This document shows, piece by piece, positions 32,255-41,224 of a DNA stretch of 64,000 nt. A model generated the notes under the pieces. That model made no database searches, was not told the origin of the DNA, and saw nothing but the letters and a program-made list of their open reading frames with translations. The position numbers were made by a program, and so were the translations under genes. The stretch spans positions 1-64,000 of the forward strand of contig CAMJBH010000006.1 in assembly GCA_946403855.1 (NCBI GenBank), read 5' to 3'. Each line of letters opens with the position of its first letter. Position 1 is the first letter of the stretch. This DNA is from an uncultured Bacteroidales bacterium (lineage in GTDB: Bacteria > Bacteroidota > Bacteroidia > Bacteroidales > UBA932).

Positions 32255-34252
32255 ATGAAAAAAGTTGTACTATTATTATCATTGGCTATAGCTATGGTGG
32301 GTTGTGGAAAGAGCAATGTGTTTCTTCAGGAATGGGATACTCCATATGGGATTCCTCCGTTCGACAAAATAAAGATTGCTGACTATATGCCGGCAATTAA
32401 AGCTGGCATAGAGCAGCAGAATGCTGAGATTCAGGCAATTATTGATAACTCCGAAGCTCCGACTTTCGAGAATACGGTAGCTGCCTATGACCGCAGTGGT
32501 GCAATACTGGAAAAGGTATCCAACGTGCTCTTCAACGTGAGCGAGTCGGACTACAGTCCGGAACTGAATGCCATTGTGGAAGAGGCCACCCCGCTCATTT
32601 CTGCCCATGGCGACAACATTATGATGAACCCGGCCCTCTTTGCGCGCGTAAAGGCGGTTTATGAGGCCGACCAGAGTGCCCTTAGCCGCGAAGAGCAGAT
32701 GCTTCTCAAGGACCTTTACGAAGGCTTTGTCCGCAACGGCGTCGGGCTTGACGAGGCAGGCCAGGCCAGGCTCAAGGAAATTAACAGCGAACTGGCAGCC
32801 CTCGCCCTGACCTTCGGCAACAACCTTCTGGCCCAGTCAAATGCATTCAAAGAAGAACTCGGTTTCTCTGTCTCTTCCTACTACGACAAGATGGCTTCAG
32901 AGCCGGACAGGGCCCTTCGTGAGAAAATATTCCGCATGTATTCCAAGCGCGGCTCCAACGGAGATGCGCAGGACAACAACGCCATTGTGCTCCGGACCAT
33001 GGAACTCCGCATCGAAAAAGCCCGTCTGATGGGCTATGAAACACCTGCCGACTTCATTCTTGAGAACAAAATGGCAGGAAATCCCTCGGCTGTGGATGCT
33101 TTCCTCAAGAATATAATGGATGCTGCCATGCGCCGCGCCAAAGAAGAAGTGGCGGACATGCAGAAACTCATGGACAAGGATGCCGCTGCCGGGCTGGTTC
33201 CTGCCGGCTCCCGTATAGAGCCTTGGGATTATATGTACTACGCCGAGAAAGTGCGCCGTGAGCGTTTCGACCTTGACGAGGCCAAAATATCAGAGTACTT
33301 CAAGATGGAGAACGTCCGCGCCGGAGTGTTCGCCACTGCGTCAAAACTCTACGGCATCAGCTTCGAACCAATCCAGGGCGTCGCTCTGTACAATCCTGAG
33401 TGCGAGGCTTTTAAGGTCAGCGACTCCGACGGTTCCCTTATTGGCGTTATCATCACCGATTACTATCCCCGTGACACCAAGAGGGGAGGCGCATGGATGA
33501 CCAATTTCGTCAATCAGTGCGGGGACGTCCGCCCTGTCATTGTGAATGTGGGTAACTTCAACAAGCCCACGGCCGACACCCCGTCGTTGCTCACCATCGA
33601 CCAGGTGGAGACCATGTTTCACGAATTCGGCCATGCCCTTCACGGCCTGCTGAGCCAGTGCAAGTACAAGGGCACAAGCGGCACTTCCGTCAAACGCGAC
33701 TTTGTAGAATTCCCTTCCCAGGTCAACGAGAACTGGGCCTTCGAACCCGAAGTGCTTGCCACCTACGCATTCCACTATAAGACTGGCGAGGTTATCCCTT
33801 CCGAGCTGGTGGAAAAGATTCAGGCGGCTTCCAATTTCAACCAAGGCTTCACCACAGGCGAGCTCTGCGCCGCAAGTATCCTGGACATGAAGTGGCACGA
33901 ACTCTCCAGCATAGAGGGCATAAGTGTCTCCGAATTTGAAAAGAAGGTCTGCGACCAGATGGGTCTGATCAAAGAGATAATCCCTCGCTACTGCAGCACA
34001 TATTTCAACCATATATTCGGTTCCAGTGGTTATAGCGCTGGCTACTACAGCTATCTGTGGGCAGAAGTTTTGGACAAAGATGCTTTTGAGTTGTTCAAGC
34101 AGAAAGGTATCTTCGACCCGCAGACAGCCATGAGCCTGCGCCGCAACGTGCTTGAAAAAGGCGGCAGCGAAGAGCCTATGACTCTCTACCGCGCTTTCCG
34201 CGGTGCCGATCCTGACCCCGGCGCCCTTCTTCGAGCCCGGGGGCTTGAATAA
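32255..34252 (+). CDS. M3-family zinc metallopeptidase lipoprotein (Dcp/oligopeptidase A type)
   Basis: 665 residues, lipobox MVGC (Cys17). Zinc motif HEFGH at 456-460 plus the downstream Glu region, with the normal M3 fold length. Dcp-like enzymes release dipeptides or cut short peptides. Most are cytoplasmic or periplasmic; the lipobox predicts an anchored periplasmic or surface enzyme. It begins 15 bases after the DUF5689 gene and closes the unit. It may have a separate housekeeping role or process protein bound to the captured polymer. Confidence 0.93.
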   Translation: MKKVVLLLSLAIAMVGCGKSNVFLQEWDTPYGIPPFDKIKIADYMPAIKAGIEQQNAEIQAIIDNSEAPTFENTVAAYDRSGAILEKVSNVLFNVSESDYSPELNAIVEEATPLISAHGDNIMMNPALFARVKAVYEADQSALSREEQMLLKDLYEGFVRNGVGLDEAGQARLKEINSELAALALTFGNNLLAQSNAFKEELGFSVSSYYDKMASEPDRALREKIFRMYSKRGSNGDAQDNNAIVLRTMELRIEKARLMGYETPADFILENKMAGNPSAVDAFLKNIMDAAMRRAKEEVADMQKLMDKDAAAGLVPAGSRIEPWDYMYYAEKVRRERFDLDEAKISEYFKMENVRAGVFATASKLYGISFEPIQGVALYNPECEAFKVSDSDGSLIGVIITDYYPRDTKRGGAWMTNFVNQCGDVRPVIVNVGNFNKPTADTPSLLTIDQVETMFHEFGHALHGLLSQCKYKGTSGTSVKRDFVEFPSQVNENWAFEPEVLATYAFHYKTGEVIPSELVEKIQAASNFNQGFTTGELCAASILDMKWHELSSIEGISVSEFEKKVCDQMGLIKEIIPRYCSTYFNHIFGSSGYSAGYYSYLWAEVLDKDAFELFKQKGIFDPQTAMSLRRNVLEKGGSEEPMTLYRAFRGADPDPGALLRARGLE

Positions 34253-34300
34253 TACCGCGCAGATGCAAGATTTAGCGGTCAACTGTATTTGAAACAAGAA

Positions 34301-34888
34301 ATGAAACATATAAGAATACTTTTGACAGCGGCACTTGTTACGGTCAGCATAGCTGCGAGCGCTCAGTCTTCCGGAATAAGACTGGGCCTCAGCGGCGTGA
34401 ACTGGTTTTCGGCAGAGATAGTCGGATCCTTTCTTCCCGACAAGTCTTCACATACTCCATATGATCTTGGCTCCGTATATGATGAATTGGGCGATGTGTT
34501 CGGGTACGGGTCGGTCAGCATTGGATATGTCTATGAGTCGAATACATCTGACTTTTCCTTCATAATGGACCTGGAGTACAGCCCTTACATAAGAAGTATC
34601 AACCGAAAACGTACAAGAGCCAGGACCGGCAGTTTTGTGTGCACTGAGACGCTCTCGCTGTCGGGTATGTTCTGCTTCTCGTATGTCAATCGCCCCAACT
34701 TCAACATCTATGCAGGCGCAGGCCCTGTTTTGTTCATATCCAGGGAAATGCTGCTGCCGCTGGTTTCTGCCCAGTTCAATCCTTTCTGCATTTCATTCGG
34801 CAAAGACCACTTGCGATTCTTTCTGGAAACTGGTGTCGGCAGTATGTTCACCGGGGTTCAGGCGGGAGTTTCTTATTTCTTCAATTAA
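34301..34888 (+). CDS. putative outer-membrane beta-barrel protein
   Basis: 195 residues from the ATG at 34301 (a TTG four codons earlier is in frame but less likely). Signal peptide (ALVTVSIAASAQ), then alternating aromatic/polar strands (SVSIGYVYES, FIMDLEYSPYI, FNIYAGAGPVLFIS, LETGVGSMFTGVQAGVSYFFN) ending in Phe-Asn, as in small outer-membrane barrels. No named family recognised. Two bases separate it from the next gene. Confidence 0.65.
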   Translation: MKHIRILLTAALVTVSIAASAQSSGIRLGLSGVNWFSAEIVGSFLPDKSSHTPYDLGSVYDELGDVFGYGSVSIGYVYESNTSDFSFIMDLEYSPYIRSINRKRTRARTGSFVCTETLSLSGMFCFSYVNRPNFNIYAGAGPVLFISREMLLPLVSAQFNPFCISFGKDHLRFFLETGVGSMFTGVQAGVSYFFN

Positions 34889-34890
34889 TT

Positions 34891-35463
34891 ATGTTGCGGT
34901 ATCTTAGATTATTCTTTATTGTGGCAGTGACGCTTGTTGTCAGCGCAACCGACTGTGAGAAAGACCCTCCCGTGCCAATAAGAGTGTCCAGGCTCGCCGC
35001 CGAATGGATTGTGGCCTCAGGAAATTGTATAATCAGGGCTGTCGAGGCTGGCTTTCCTGTTGTTTCGAAAGGCGAAGCGGAAGAATTTGAGGTCAGCTGT
35101 ATCCCTGTCGGCGACGGATTGTGGACGGTCTCGGGGACTCGGACGCTCAAACGTACCCTCGACCAAGGCGTCTTCAAAACCAACAGCGCAGTCATGACGA
35201 CAAAATTCCGGGCGGTGGTGAGCAAGTCGGAACTGCTTGGCGGCAATGCGTTCAGCTCTTCTTCGTTCGTGGTGGAACATTTTGAAGATAACGGTCTGTC
35301 TGCCAGAGTGTCAAATTCCGGCCAGGTAAATTATCCGAAGCCGGGGAAACCGGACGGACGATTCTTTATTTCGGTCTTTGACGGGCCGCAAGAATTTGAA
35401 CGTTATGAAATTGTGCTCGAAGGAGGCCGTGTAATATATGATAATCTCGATATTTCTCACTAA
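34891..35463 (+). CDS. hypothetical secreted protein
   Basis: 190 residues with an N-terminal hydrophobic signal (MLRYLRLFFIVAVTLVVSA). A Cys follows (TDCEK) but the preceding Asp breaks the lipobox, so normal secretion is more likely than lipidation. The mature part is beta-rich (LWTVSGTRTLKRTL, RFFISVFDGPQEFERYEIVLEGG). No family recognised. Probably co-transcribed with the barrel protein upstream. Confidence 0.6.
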   Translation: MLRYLRLFFIVAVTLVVSATDCEKDPPVPIRVSRLAAEWIVASGNCIIRAVEAGFPVVSKGEAEEFEVSCIPVGDGLWTVSGTRTLKRTLDQGVFKTNSAVMTTKFRAVVSKSELLGGNAFSSSSFVVEHFEDNGLSARVSNSGQVNYPKPGKPDGRFFISVFDGPQEFERYEIVLEGGRVIYDNLDISH

Positions 35464-35468
35464 ATTTG
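35461..35468 (+). promoter_or_regulatory. -7 element TAAATTTG for gpmI
   Basis: Exact TAnnTTTG match overlapping the previous gene's stop codon, 19 bases before the gpmI ATG. No -33 TTG at the standard distance. Confidence 0.5.
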
Positions 35469-35487
35469 CGAGATTTTTAGAGAGATT

Positions 35488-37008
35488 ATGAAAAATAAAG
35501 TTCTTTTAATGATTCTTGACGGTTGGGGCGAGGGTCGCCACGACCACAGTAACGCTATCTATACTCAGGGCGCACCTTTTATCGACAGTCTCAGGGCCAA
35601 GTATCCCATGGCTCATCTACACGCCTGTGGCGAATATGTGGGTCTGCCTGACGGGCAGATGGGCAATTCCGAGGTAGGACACATGAACCTCGGTGCCGGA
35701 CGTGTTGTGTATCAGGACCTTGTGAAGGTTAATATAGCCTGCCGCGAGCACCGTCTGCTGCAGAATCCCGAGATCCGCGCAGCTTATGACAATGTAAAGA
35801 AGAACGGCGGAAAACTTCATTTCTTCGGTCTCTGCTCCCATGGCGGAGTACACTCATCCCTTGACCATCTTTATGAATTCCTCGCTGAAGCGAAGAATGA
35901 GGGCATCGAGGACGTTTATGTCCACTGTTTCATGGACGGCCGCGATACCGACCCCCACAGCGGACTTGGGTTTGTGAAGGAACTGGAAGAAAAGATGGCG
36001 CAGACCACAGGAAAAGTAGCCACAGTCTGCGGCCGTTTCTATGCCATGGACCGCGACAAGCGTTGGAATCGCATCAAAGAGGCCTACGACATGCTTGTCG
36101 ATGGCAAAGGCGCCCAGTTCGAGAGTGCTCTGGAAGGCATCCAGGCATCTTACGACGCCGATGTGACTGACGAATTCATCAAGCCTATCGTAATTACCAA
36201 AGACGGAAAAGCTCTTGCTAAGGTTGAGGCGGGCGACACCGTCATCTTCTATAACTTCCGCAACGACCGCGCCCGTGAGCTTACCAACGTGCTCACTCAG
36301 AACGATATGCCGGAAGAGGGAATGCACACTCTGCCGCTTTACTACTGCACGCTTACTCCCTACGACGCTTCGTTCAAAGGCCTTCATATCCTCTTCCCCA
36401 AGGAGGAAGTGCAGGATACTCTGGGCGAGACCATCTCCAAGGCTGGCCTGAGGCAGCTCCGTATAGCCGAGACTGAGAAGTACGCCCACGTGACGTTCTT
36501 CTTCAACGGCGGACGCGAGACTCCTTTCGAGAACGAAGACCGCATCTTGGTCAATTCCCCCAAGGTGGCCACCTATGACTTGCAGCCCGAAATGAGTGCC
36601 GTCGAGGTGACCGACCGCTTGTGCGAGGCAATTCGCAGCGAGAAAGAAGACCTCATTATCCTCAACTACGCCAACGGCGACATGGTGGGCCATACCGGAG
36701 TGTACAAGGCCATATGCAACGCCGTGGGATGCATCGACGGCTGCGTTGAGACCACCATTACCTGCGCACTCAACCATGGCTACGTGGTGCTCCTCACTGC
36801 CGACCACGGCAATGCCGACTATGCAGTCAACGAAGACGGAAGCCCCAACACGGCCCACTCCCTTAATCTGGTGCAGTTCATCGTGATAGGTGCGGGAGAC
36901 GAGGTTAAGACCGTCAAGGACGGAGCTCTCTGCAACGTGGCTCCTACCATACTCAAGTTGATGGGTATTCCTCAGCCCGAAGCCATGACAGCCGAACCGC
37001 TGATCTGA
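35488..37008 (+). CDS. gpmI: 2,3-bisphosphoglycerate-independent phosphoglycerate mutase
   Basis: 506 residues, the usual length. It interconverts 3- and 2-phosphoglycerate in glycolysis, using two manganese ions and a phosphoserine intermediate. N-terminal LLMILDGWG (metal ligand D11), nucleophile S61 in [25 protein letters not shown], and C-terminal [10 protein letters not shown] are all present. Its stop codon shares one base with the manA start (TGATG). Confidence 0.97.
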   Translation: MKNKVLLMILDGWGEGRHDHSNAIYTQGAPFIDSLRAKYPMAHLHACGEYVGLPDGQMGNSEVGHMNLGAGRVVYQDLVKVNIACREHRLLQNPEIRAAYDNVKKNGGKLHFFGLCSHGGVHSSLDHLYEFLAEAKNEGIEDVYVHCFMDGRDTDPHSGLGFVKELEEKMAQTTGKVATVCGRFYAMDRDKRWNRIKEAYDMLVDGKGAQFESALEGIQASYDADVTDEFIKPIVITKDGKALAKVEAGDTVIFYNFRNDRARELTNVLTQNDMPEEGMHTLPLYYCTLTPYDASFKGLHILFPKEEVQDTLGETISKAGLRQLRIAETEKYAHVTFFFNGGRETPFENEDRILVNSPKVATYDLQPEMSAVEVTDRLCEAIRSEKEDLIILNYANGDMVGHTGVYKAICNAVGCIDGCVETTITCALNHGYVVLLTADHGNADYAVNEDGSPNTAHSLNLVQFIVIGAGDEVKTVKDGALCNVAPTILKLMGIPQPEAMTAEPLI

Positions 37009-37922
37009 TGCTTTATCGTCCTGATCCCATTCTGCGTCCCATGGTGTGGGGCTCCGAACTTTGGGTGCTGTCGGGTTATCCGGAGCGCCTGTCTGTAATG
37101 GTCGGAAGTTCGGGATCTGGGGTGACTATTAATCAATTGATACGCGAACAGGGGGAACGCCTCGTCGGCCGCGAATGTCTGCGGCGATTCGGGGACAGTT
37201 TCCCCTTGCTTATTAAGTTTTTGGATGTTCATGCTCCGTTGAGTGTGCAGGTGCATCCATCGGAAGAGTACGCCATGTCCCGTCAGGGGCTGCATGGCAA
37301 AACAGAGATGTGGTATGTCGCTGGCGCTGAGCCAGGTGCCGGTCTTTTTGCCGGGTTCAGCCAGGACTTGAGTCCCGAAGAATTCGAACGCAGGGTGGCC
37401 GACGGCAGCATCACCGAGGTGATAGCCCGCCATGACATTGCTTCAGGCGACGTGTTCTTCATCCCGCCCGGGCGCGTACATGCCCTGCTGCCGGGAGCTT
37501 ATATCGCCGAAATTCAGCAATCGTCCGATTCGACCTACCGTATCTGGGACTACAATCGTCCCGGGCTCGACGGCAAGCCGCGCCCCCTGCACACGTCTCT
37601 TGCGAAAGAGGTCCTGGACTATCGGGTTCTCCAGGACTACCGCACTCATTATGAGCAAGCTAAGGACGCTTTGGTGCCGTTGGTCAGTTGCGACTGGTTC
37701 ACCACTTCGCTGCTCGACCTTACGGGGCCCTTTTCTCTGGACCTGAGCTCATTGGACAGCTTTGTGGCCATCACATGCGTGGGTGGCGACGGCCGCGTGG
37801 AGTGCGGTGAAGATTCGGCTTCGATAAGTGCCGGCTCATGCCTTCTGGTGCCCGCCAGCGAAGACGGCGTGAGCTTCGAGCCTGCCGGAGAGGGGCTTAA
37901 AGTATTGATAACAAATGTTTGA
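37008..37922 (+). CDS. manA: mannose-6-phosphate isomerase, class I
   Basis: 304-residue zinc enzyme linking fructose-6-phosphate and mannose-6-phosphate. Cupin-type zinc ligands appear as Q81 and H83 (QVHPSEEYA), E100 (KTEMWYV) and a His in GRVHALLPG, followed by EIQQSSDSTYRIWDYNR, the class I active-site stretch. Slightly short compared with enterobacterial enzymes but typical for Bacteroidota. Overlaps gpmI by one base, and rnr follows after 15 bases. Confidence 0.93.
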   Translation: MLYRPDPILRPMVWGSELWVLSGYPERLSVMVGSSGSGVTINQLIREQGERLVGRECLRRFGDSFPLLIKFLDVHAPLSVQVHPSEEYAMSRQGLHGKTEMWYVAGAEPGAGLFAGFSQDLSPEEFERRVADGSITEVIARHDIASGDVFFIPPGRVHALLPGAYIAEIQQSSDSTYRIWDYNRPGLDGKPRPLHTSLAKEVLDYRVLQDYRTHYEQAKDALVPLVSCDWFTTSLLDLTGPFSLDLSSLDSFVAITCVGGDGRVECGEDSASISAGSCLLVPASEDGVSFEPAGEGLKVLITNV

Positions 37923-37937
37923 AACTAAGTATAACAG

Positions 37938-40286
37938 ATGAAACGAAAGAACAACAGCAGCAGGCAGAAAACTCGCGACTACGGCAGTCACAAGACTCGT
38001 AAATTCGCCCCGGAATTCACCGGAAAGGTGCAAATGACCCGCGAGGGTTTCATCTTCGTGATCGTAGAAGGTCAGGACGAAGACATCTACGTCAAGGCAG
38101 CTAAGACCCGCCACGCCCTTAACGGAGATCTGGTGCGGGTTGCGGTAACCCACCCTGGCGGCGGCAAGCAGCGCCGCGAAGGAGAGGTAGTGGAAATATT
38201 GGAGCGTAGCAAGGCGCCTTTCGTGGGCTATATGCATTATATCGGCGCCCAGGCATGGGTTCTGATGCAGAGCAAGTTCATGCCTTACGACATTGCCGTC
38301 GATGCGGAGCAGGCGCGCAGTATGGGTGCCGAGCCGGGAATGAAAGTCGCTGCAGTTGTGGACAATTGGCCTCGCGGTGAGCTGAGCCCCATCGGACACA
38401 TTACCGATGTGCTGGGCGTGCCCGGCGACAACGACACCGAGATGCACGCCATCCTGGCCGAGTTCAACCTGCCTTACCGCTTCGAGAAGGAGGTTGAGAA
38501 TGCTGCCGACAAGATTTCAGAAGCCATTGGCCCCGAGGAGCTGAAGGGACGTAAAGACTTCCGCGACACGCTTACTTTCACTATCGACCCGTCCGACGCC
38601 AAAGACTTTGACGACGCTCTGTCGTTCCGTCGTCTGGCAAACGGGAATTACGAGGTGGGCGTGCACATCGCAGATGTGTCCTATTATGTGAAGCCGGGCA
38701 GTGCCGTGGACAAGGAGGCCCGCGAAAGGGGTACTTCCGTGTATCTTGTGGACCGCACGGTTCCCATGCTCCCGGAGAAGCTTTGCAACAAGCTCTGCTC
38801 CTTGCGTCAGGATGAAGACAAGCTCACCTTTTCTGCGGTGTTCGAAATGGGCCCTAAGGGTGCCGTAAAGTCCCGCTGGATAGGTCGTACGGTTATATGT
38901 TCCAACTCTCGCATGGACTATGAGCAGGCGCAGGCTATAATTGAGAATCCTCCTGCAGAGCCCAATGCGTTGGAAGATGCAGTGCTGACTCTGAATAAAT
39001 TGGCCCGCATTATGCGTGAGGCCCGTTTCAAGGCCGGGGCTATTAATTTCGACCGTCCCGAGATGAAGGTTGAGGTTGACGATGCCGGCAAGCCGGTGCG
39101 CGTCTATCAGAAGATAGCTAAAGAGTCGAATAATCTGATTGAGGAGTTTATGTTGCTGGCCAACCGTACGGTTGCTGAATATGTGGCCACGGGCGGCAAG
39201 ATGAACGGCGTGGAGATGAAGAGCGCCAAGACTTTTGTGTACCGAATCCACGGCGAGCCCAACTTCGAGAAGCTGGAGGGCCTGCGCGGCTTTGCTTCAA
39301 ACTTCGGTTACAAGATGGAGGAGGCGACGAGCGGCAAAGGCGCGGCCGATGCGTTGCGCGACCTGTTGTCTGCGTCTCTGGGTAAGCCTGAGCACAGCGC
39401 TTTCGAGAATATAGCCCTGCGTTCTATGGCCAAGGCGGTTTACAGTACCGACAACATCGGGCATTACGGCCTGGCCTTCAAGTTCTATACTCACTTTACT
39501 TCGCCTATCCGGCGTTACCCTGACTTGATGGTGCACCGTCTGTTGTCTTCTTATTTGCAGAACGGCAGTTCCGCAGACAAGGGACGTTTCGAGAAAGAGT
39601 GTGTCCATGCTTCTGAGCGTGAGCTGGTTGCGGCCGATGCCGAGCGTACCAGCGTCAAGTACAAGTTGGTGGAATTTATGCAGGACAAGGTGGGTATGGA
39701 GTTCGACGGGGCAGTGTCCGGTCTTACCGACTGGGGTATGTACGTCGAGATTGACGAGACGCATATCGAGGGTATGGTGCCTCTGCGCGAGATACGTTCC
39801 GACTTCTACGAGTTCGACGAGGCCCACTATCGCTTGGTCGGTCGTCGTACGCATCGCCAGTACCGTCTTGGCGACAGGGTGAGGATCAAGGTGGCCGGTG
39901 CCAATCTGGAGCAGCGGCTTATCGATTACGAGTTGCTCGAAGATTTGAGTGGCGACGGTGACGCCTCTGTGGCGCCCGGCTCTTCCGCTGAGTCTGAGGC
40001 TCCCGCTGCAGGCCGTCGTGCCGGTCGTTCAGGTGGTCACGCTGCTGCTTTTGCCAGCCGCGATGCAGTCTCTTCGGAAAGCCGCTCGTCCAATCGCTCT
40101 CGCAGCAGCAAGGCCGGTGGTCATTCCGGTCATGGCAAGTCCGGCAGTCGTGGCAAGTCCGGTGGCTCTGGCAAGTCCGGCGGCTCTGGCAAGTCCGGCG
40201 GCTCTGGCAAGTCCGGCGGCTCTGGCAAGTCTGGTGGCTCTGGCAGGTCTGGTGGCTCTGGCAAGTCCGGCGGTCGTAAACGCTAG
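37938..40286 (+). CDS. rnr: ribonuclease R with a (GKSGGS)n C-terminal tail
   Basis: 782 residues. Processive 3'-5' exoribonuclease: cold-shock-like N-terminal domains (about 25-190), RNB catalytic domain with DPSDAKDFDDALSF (about 219-232) and the SPIRRYPDLMVHR signature (about 523-535), and an S1 domain (GAVSGLTDWGMYVEIDETHIEGMV, about 590-665). After about residue 675 it carries a 100-residue disordered, Ser/Gly/basic tail. The last 46 residues are a GKSGGS hexapeptide array. RNase R often has a basic C-terminal region; this repeat form is unusual. Third gene of gpmI-manA-rnr. Confidence 0.95.
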   Translation: MKRKNNSSRQKTRDYGSHKTRKFAPEFTGKVQMTREGFIFVIVEGQDEDIYVKAAKTRHALNGDLVRVAVTHPGGGKQRREGEVVEILERSKAPFVGYMHYIGAQAWVLMQSKFMPYDIAVDAEQARSMGAEPGMKVAAVVDNWPRGELSPIGHITDVLGVPGDNDTEMHAILAEFNLPYRFEKEVENAADKISEAIGPEELKGRKDFRDTLTFTIDPSDAKDFDDALSFRRLANGNYEVGVHIADVSYYVKPGSAVDKEARERGTSVYLVDRTVPMLPEKLCNKLCSLRQDEDKLTFSAVFEMGPKGAVKSRWIGRTVICSNSRMDYEQAQAIIENPPAEPNALEDAVLTLNKLARIMREARFKAGAINFDRPEMKVEVDDAGKPVRVYQKIAKESNNLIEEFMLLANRTVAEYVATGGKMNGVEMKSAKTFVYRIHGEPNFEKLEGLRGFASNFGYKMEEATSGKGAADALRDLLSASLGKPEHSAFENIALRSMAKAVYSTDNIGHYGLAFKFYTHFTSPIRRYPDLMVHRLLSSYLQNGSSADKGRFEKECVHASERELVAADAERTSVKYKLVEFMQDKVGMEFDGAVSGLTDWGMYVEIDETHIEGMVPLREIRSDFYEFDEAHYRLVGRRTHRQYRLGDRVRIKVAGANLEQRLIDYELLEDLSGDGDASVAPGSSAESEAPAAGRRAGRSGGHAAAFASRDAVSSESRSSNRSRSSKAGGHSGHGKSGSRGKSGGSGKSGGSGKSGGSGKSGGSGKSGGSGRSGGSGKSGGRKR
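40152..40274 (+). repeat. 18-bp tandem repeat encoding GKSGGS in rnr
   Basis: Seven consecutive 18-bp units (consensus GGCAAGTCCGGCGGCTCT) with only a few C/T and A/G changes, the last one truncated into the stop region. They encode five GKSGGS, one GRSGGS and a final GKSGGR. Near identity implies recent slippage and likely length variation between strains. Confidence 0.92.
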
Positions 40287-40292
40287 CTGACC

Positions 40293-40987
40293 TGACATGA
40301 ATTAGCTCCACTCCGTGTCAAACAGGGTTGTTTTCGGCCGTTTTTGACACGCCGGAGCCTTGTTTCGTGTCCGTTTCTGACGTTTCCTCCCGTTTCTGAC
40401 ACGCTACCTTCCTTTTCCGTGTCAGTCTCTGCTGTTTTCGGCTGTTCTAGACACGTTGCGACCTCTTTCCGTGTCTGCCGCTGCCATTTTTGTTTGTTTC
40501 TGACACGATCCTGCCGTTTTCTGTGTCAATCTTGGTTGTTTCCTCCCGTTTTGACACGCTGTAGCCTGGTTTTGTGTCAATTTCCTCCGTTTTCTCCCTT
40601 TTTTGACACGGTTCTTCAGGTTTTCGTGTCAGTTCGTGGGCCTTCGCGGAGGGGAGGGTTCTCCACCCTCGGGCCGGGGGCCCTCGCCCTCCCACTTCGC
40701 TCCGCTCGCGGGCCCCTCCCTCTACAAGCGAGGGTGCTTACGGTTCCGAACCCTTCCCCTCCGTCTCCGGTCGCATTTCTGACACGTTACCTTCCTTTTC
40801 TGTGTCAATCTCCTCCGTCTCTGCCTATTTCTGCCACGCTGCGGCTTAGTTCTGTGTCGGAACCAGCCATTATTGCCTATTTCTGCAACGCTGTGACCTC
40901 TTTCCGTGTCTGCCGCTGCCATTTTTGTTTGTTTCTGCCATGCTGCGGCCCTTTTCCGTGTCTGTTTCCCTTTGTCCCTGGCTACTT
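40293..40987. repeat. 52-bp phased array of eleven dyads TGACACG-N14-CGTGTCA (non-coding)
   Basis: Left half-sites (TGACACG or one- to two-base variants) start at 40293, 40345, 40397, 40449, 40501, 40552, 40604, then 40780, 40832, 40884 and 40936. The pitch is 52 bp (once 51). In all eleven units the right half-site (CGTGTCA or variant) begins exactly 14 bases after the left one. Half-site centres are thus 21 and 31 bp apart in alternation, close to two and three helical turns. The 24-bp connectors are pyrimidine-rich (CTCCGTTTTCTCCC-like). 52 is not divisible by three and the spacer sequence is poorly kept, so coding is unlikely. A 124-bp extra segment splits units 7 and 8. It fills most of the gap between rnr and the M28 peptidase gene. 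Confidence 0.93.
40647..40763. repeat. GC-rich compound palindrome inserted in the 52-bp array (REP-like, copy 1)
   Basis: Outer arms CGGAGGGGAGGGTTC (40647-40661) and GAACCCTTCCCCTCCG (40748-40763) pair with one bulged base. Inside are smaller stems (GAGGGTTCTCCACCCTC, GGGCCGGGGGCCC) and a block CTCCCACTTCGCTCCGCTC followed by GCGGGCCCCTCCC. A closely similar inner block occurs in the element at 59488-59617. The extra length in the array here is 124 bp (176 instead of 52), matching this insertion. Confidence 0.75.
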
Positions 40988-41005
40988 GTCCTCGGCGGTG
41001 GTTTG

Positions 41006-41224
41006 TTGTGAGGATGAAGTGCATTATTCCGGCCACTCCTCCTAACCGGAGGTCTATTGTGAGGATGAAGTGCATTATTCCGGCCACTCCTCCTAACCGG
41101 AGGTCTATTTTGAGGATGAAGTGCATTATTCCGGCCACCCCTCCTCACCGGAGGCCTGTTTTGAGGACGATGTGATTTTCCCCAGCTGCTCATCCTCAGC
41201 AGGGGACCGTTCTGAGGAGGAATC
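41006..41224. repeat. 51-bp tandem array, 4-5 units (non-coding)
   Basis: AGGATGAAG or its variant recurs at 41011, 41062, 41113, 41164 and 41215, an exact 51-bp pitch. The first three units are nearly identical (GTGCATTATTCCGGCC, then ACTCCTCCTAACCGGAGG with a CCTCC/GGAGG stem); the last are degenerate. It directly follows the 52-bp array and precedes the M28 gene promoter. Several frames are open here only because 51 is a multiple of three. Confidence 0.88.

Noticed and set aside
40344..41045. 233-codon plus-strand frame through the 52-bp array
   Set aside because: The 52-bp pitch shifts frame each unit, the product is Cys/Phe/Pro-rich low-complexity sequence, and the dyad spacing explains the region better than coding.
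40293..41224. CRISPR array
   Set aside because: No conserved direct repeat with unique spacers of equal length, half-sites are short palindromic arms, and there are no cas genes nearby.
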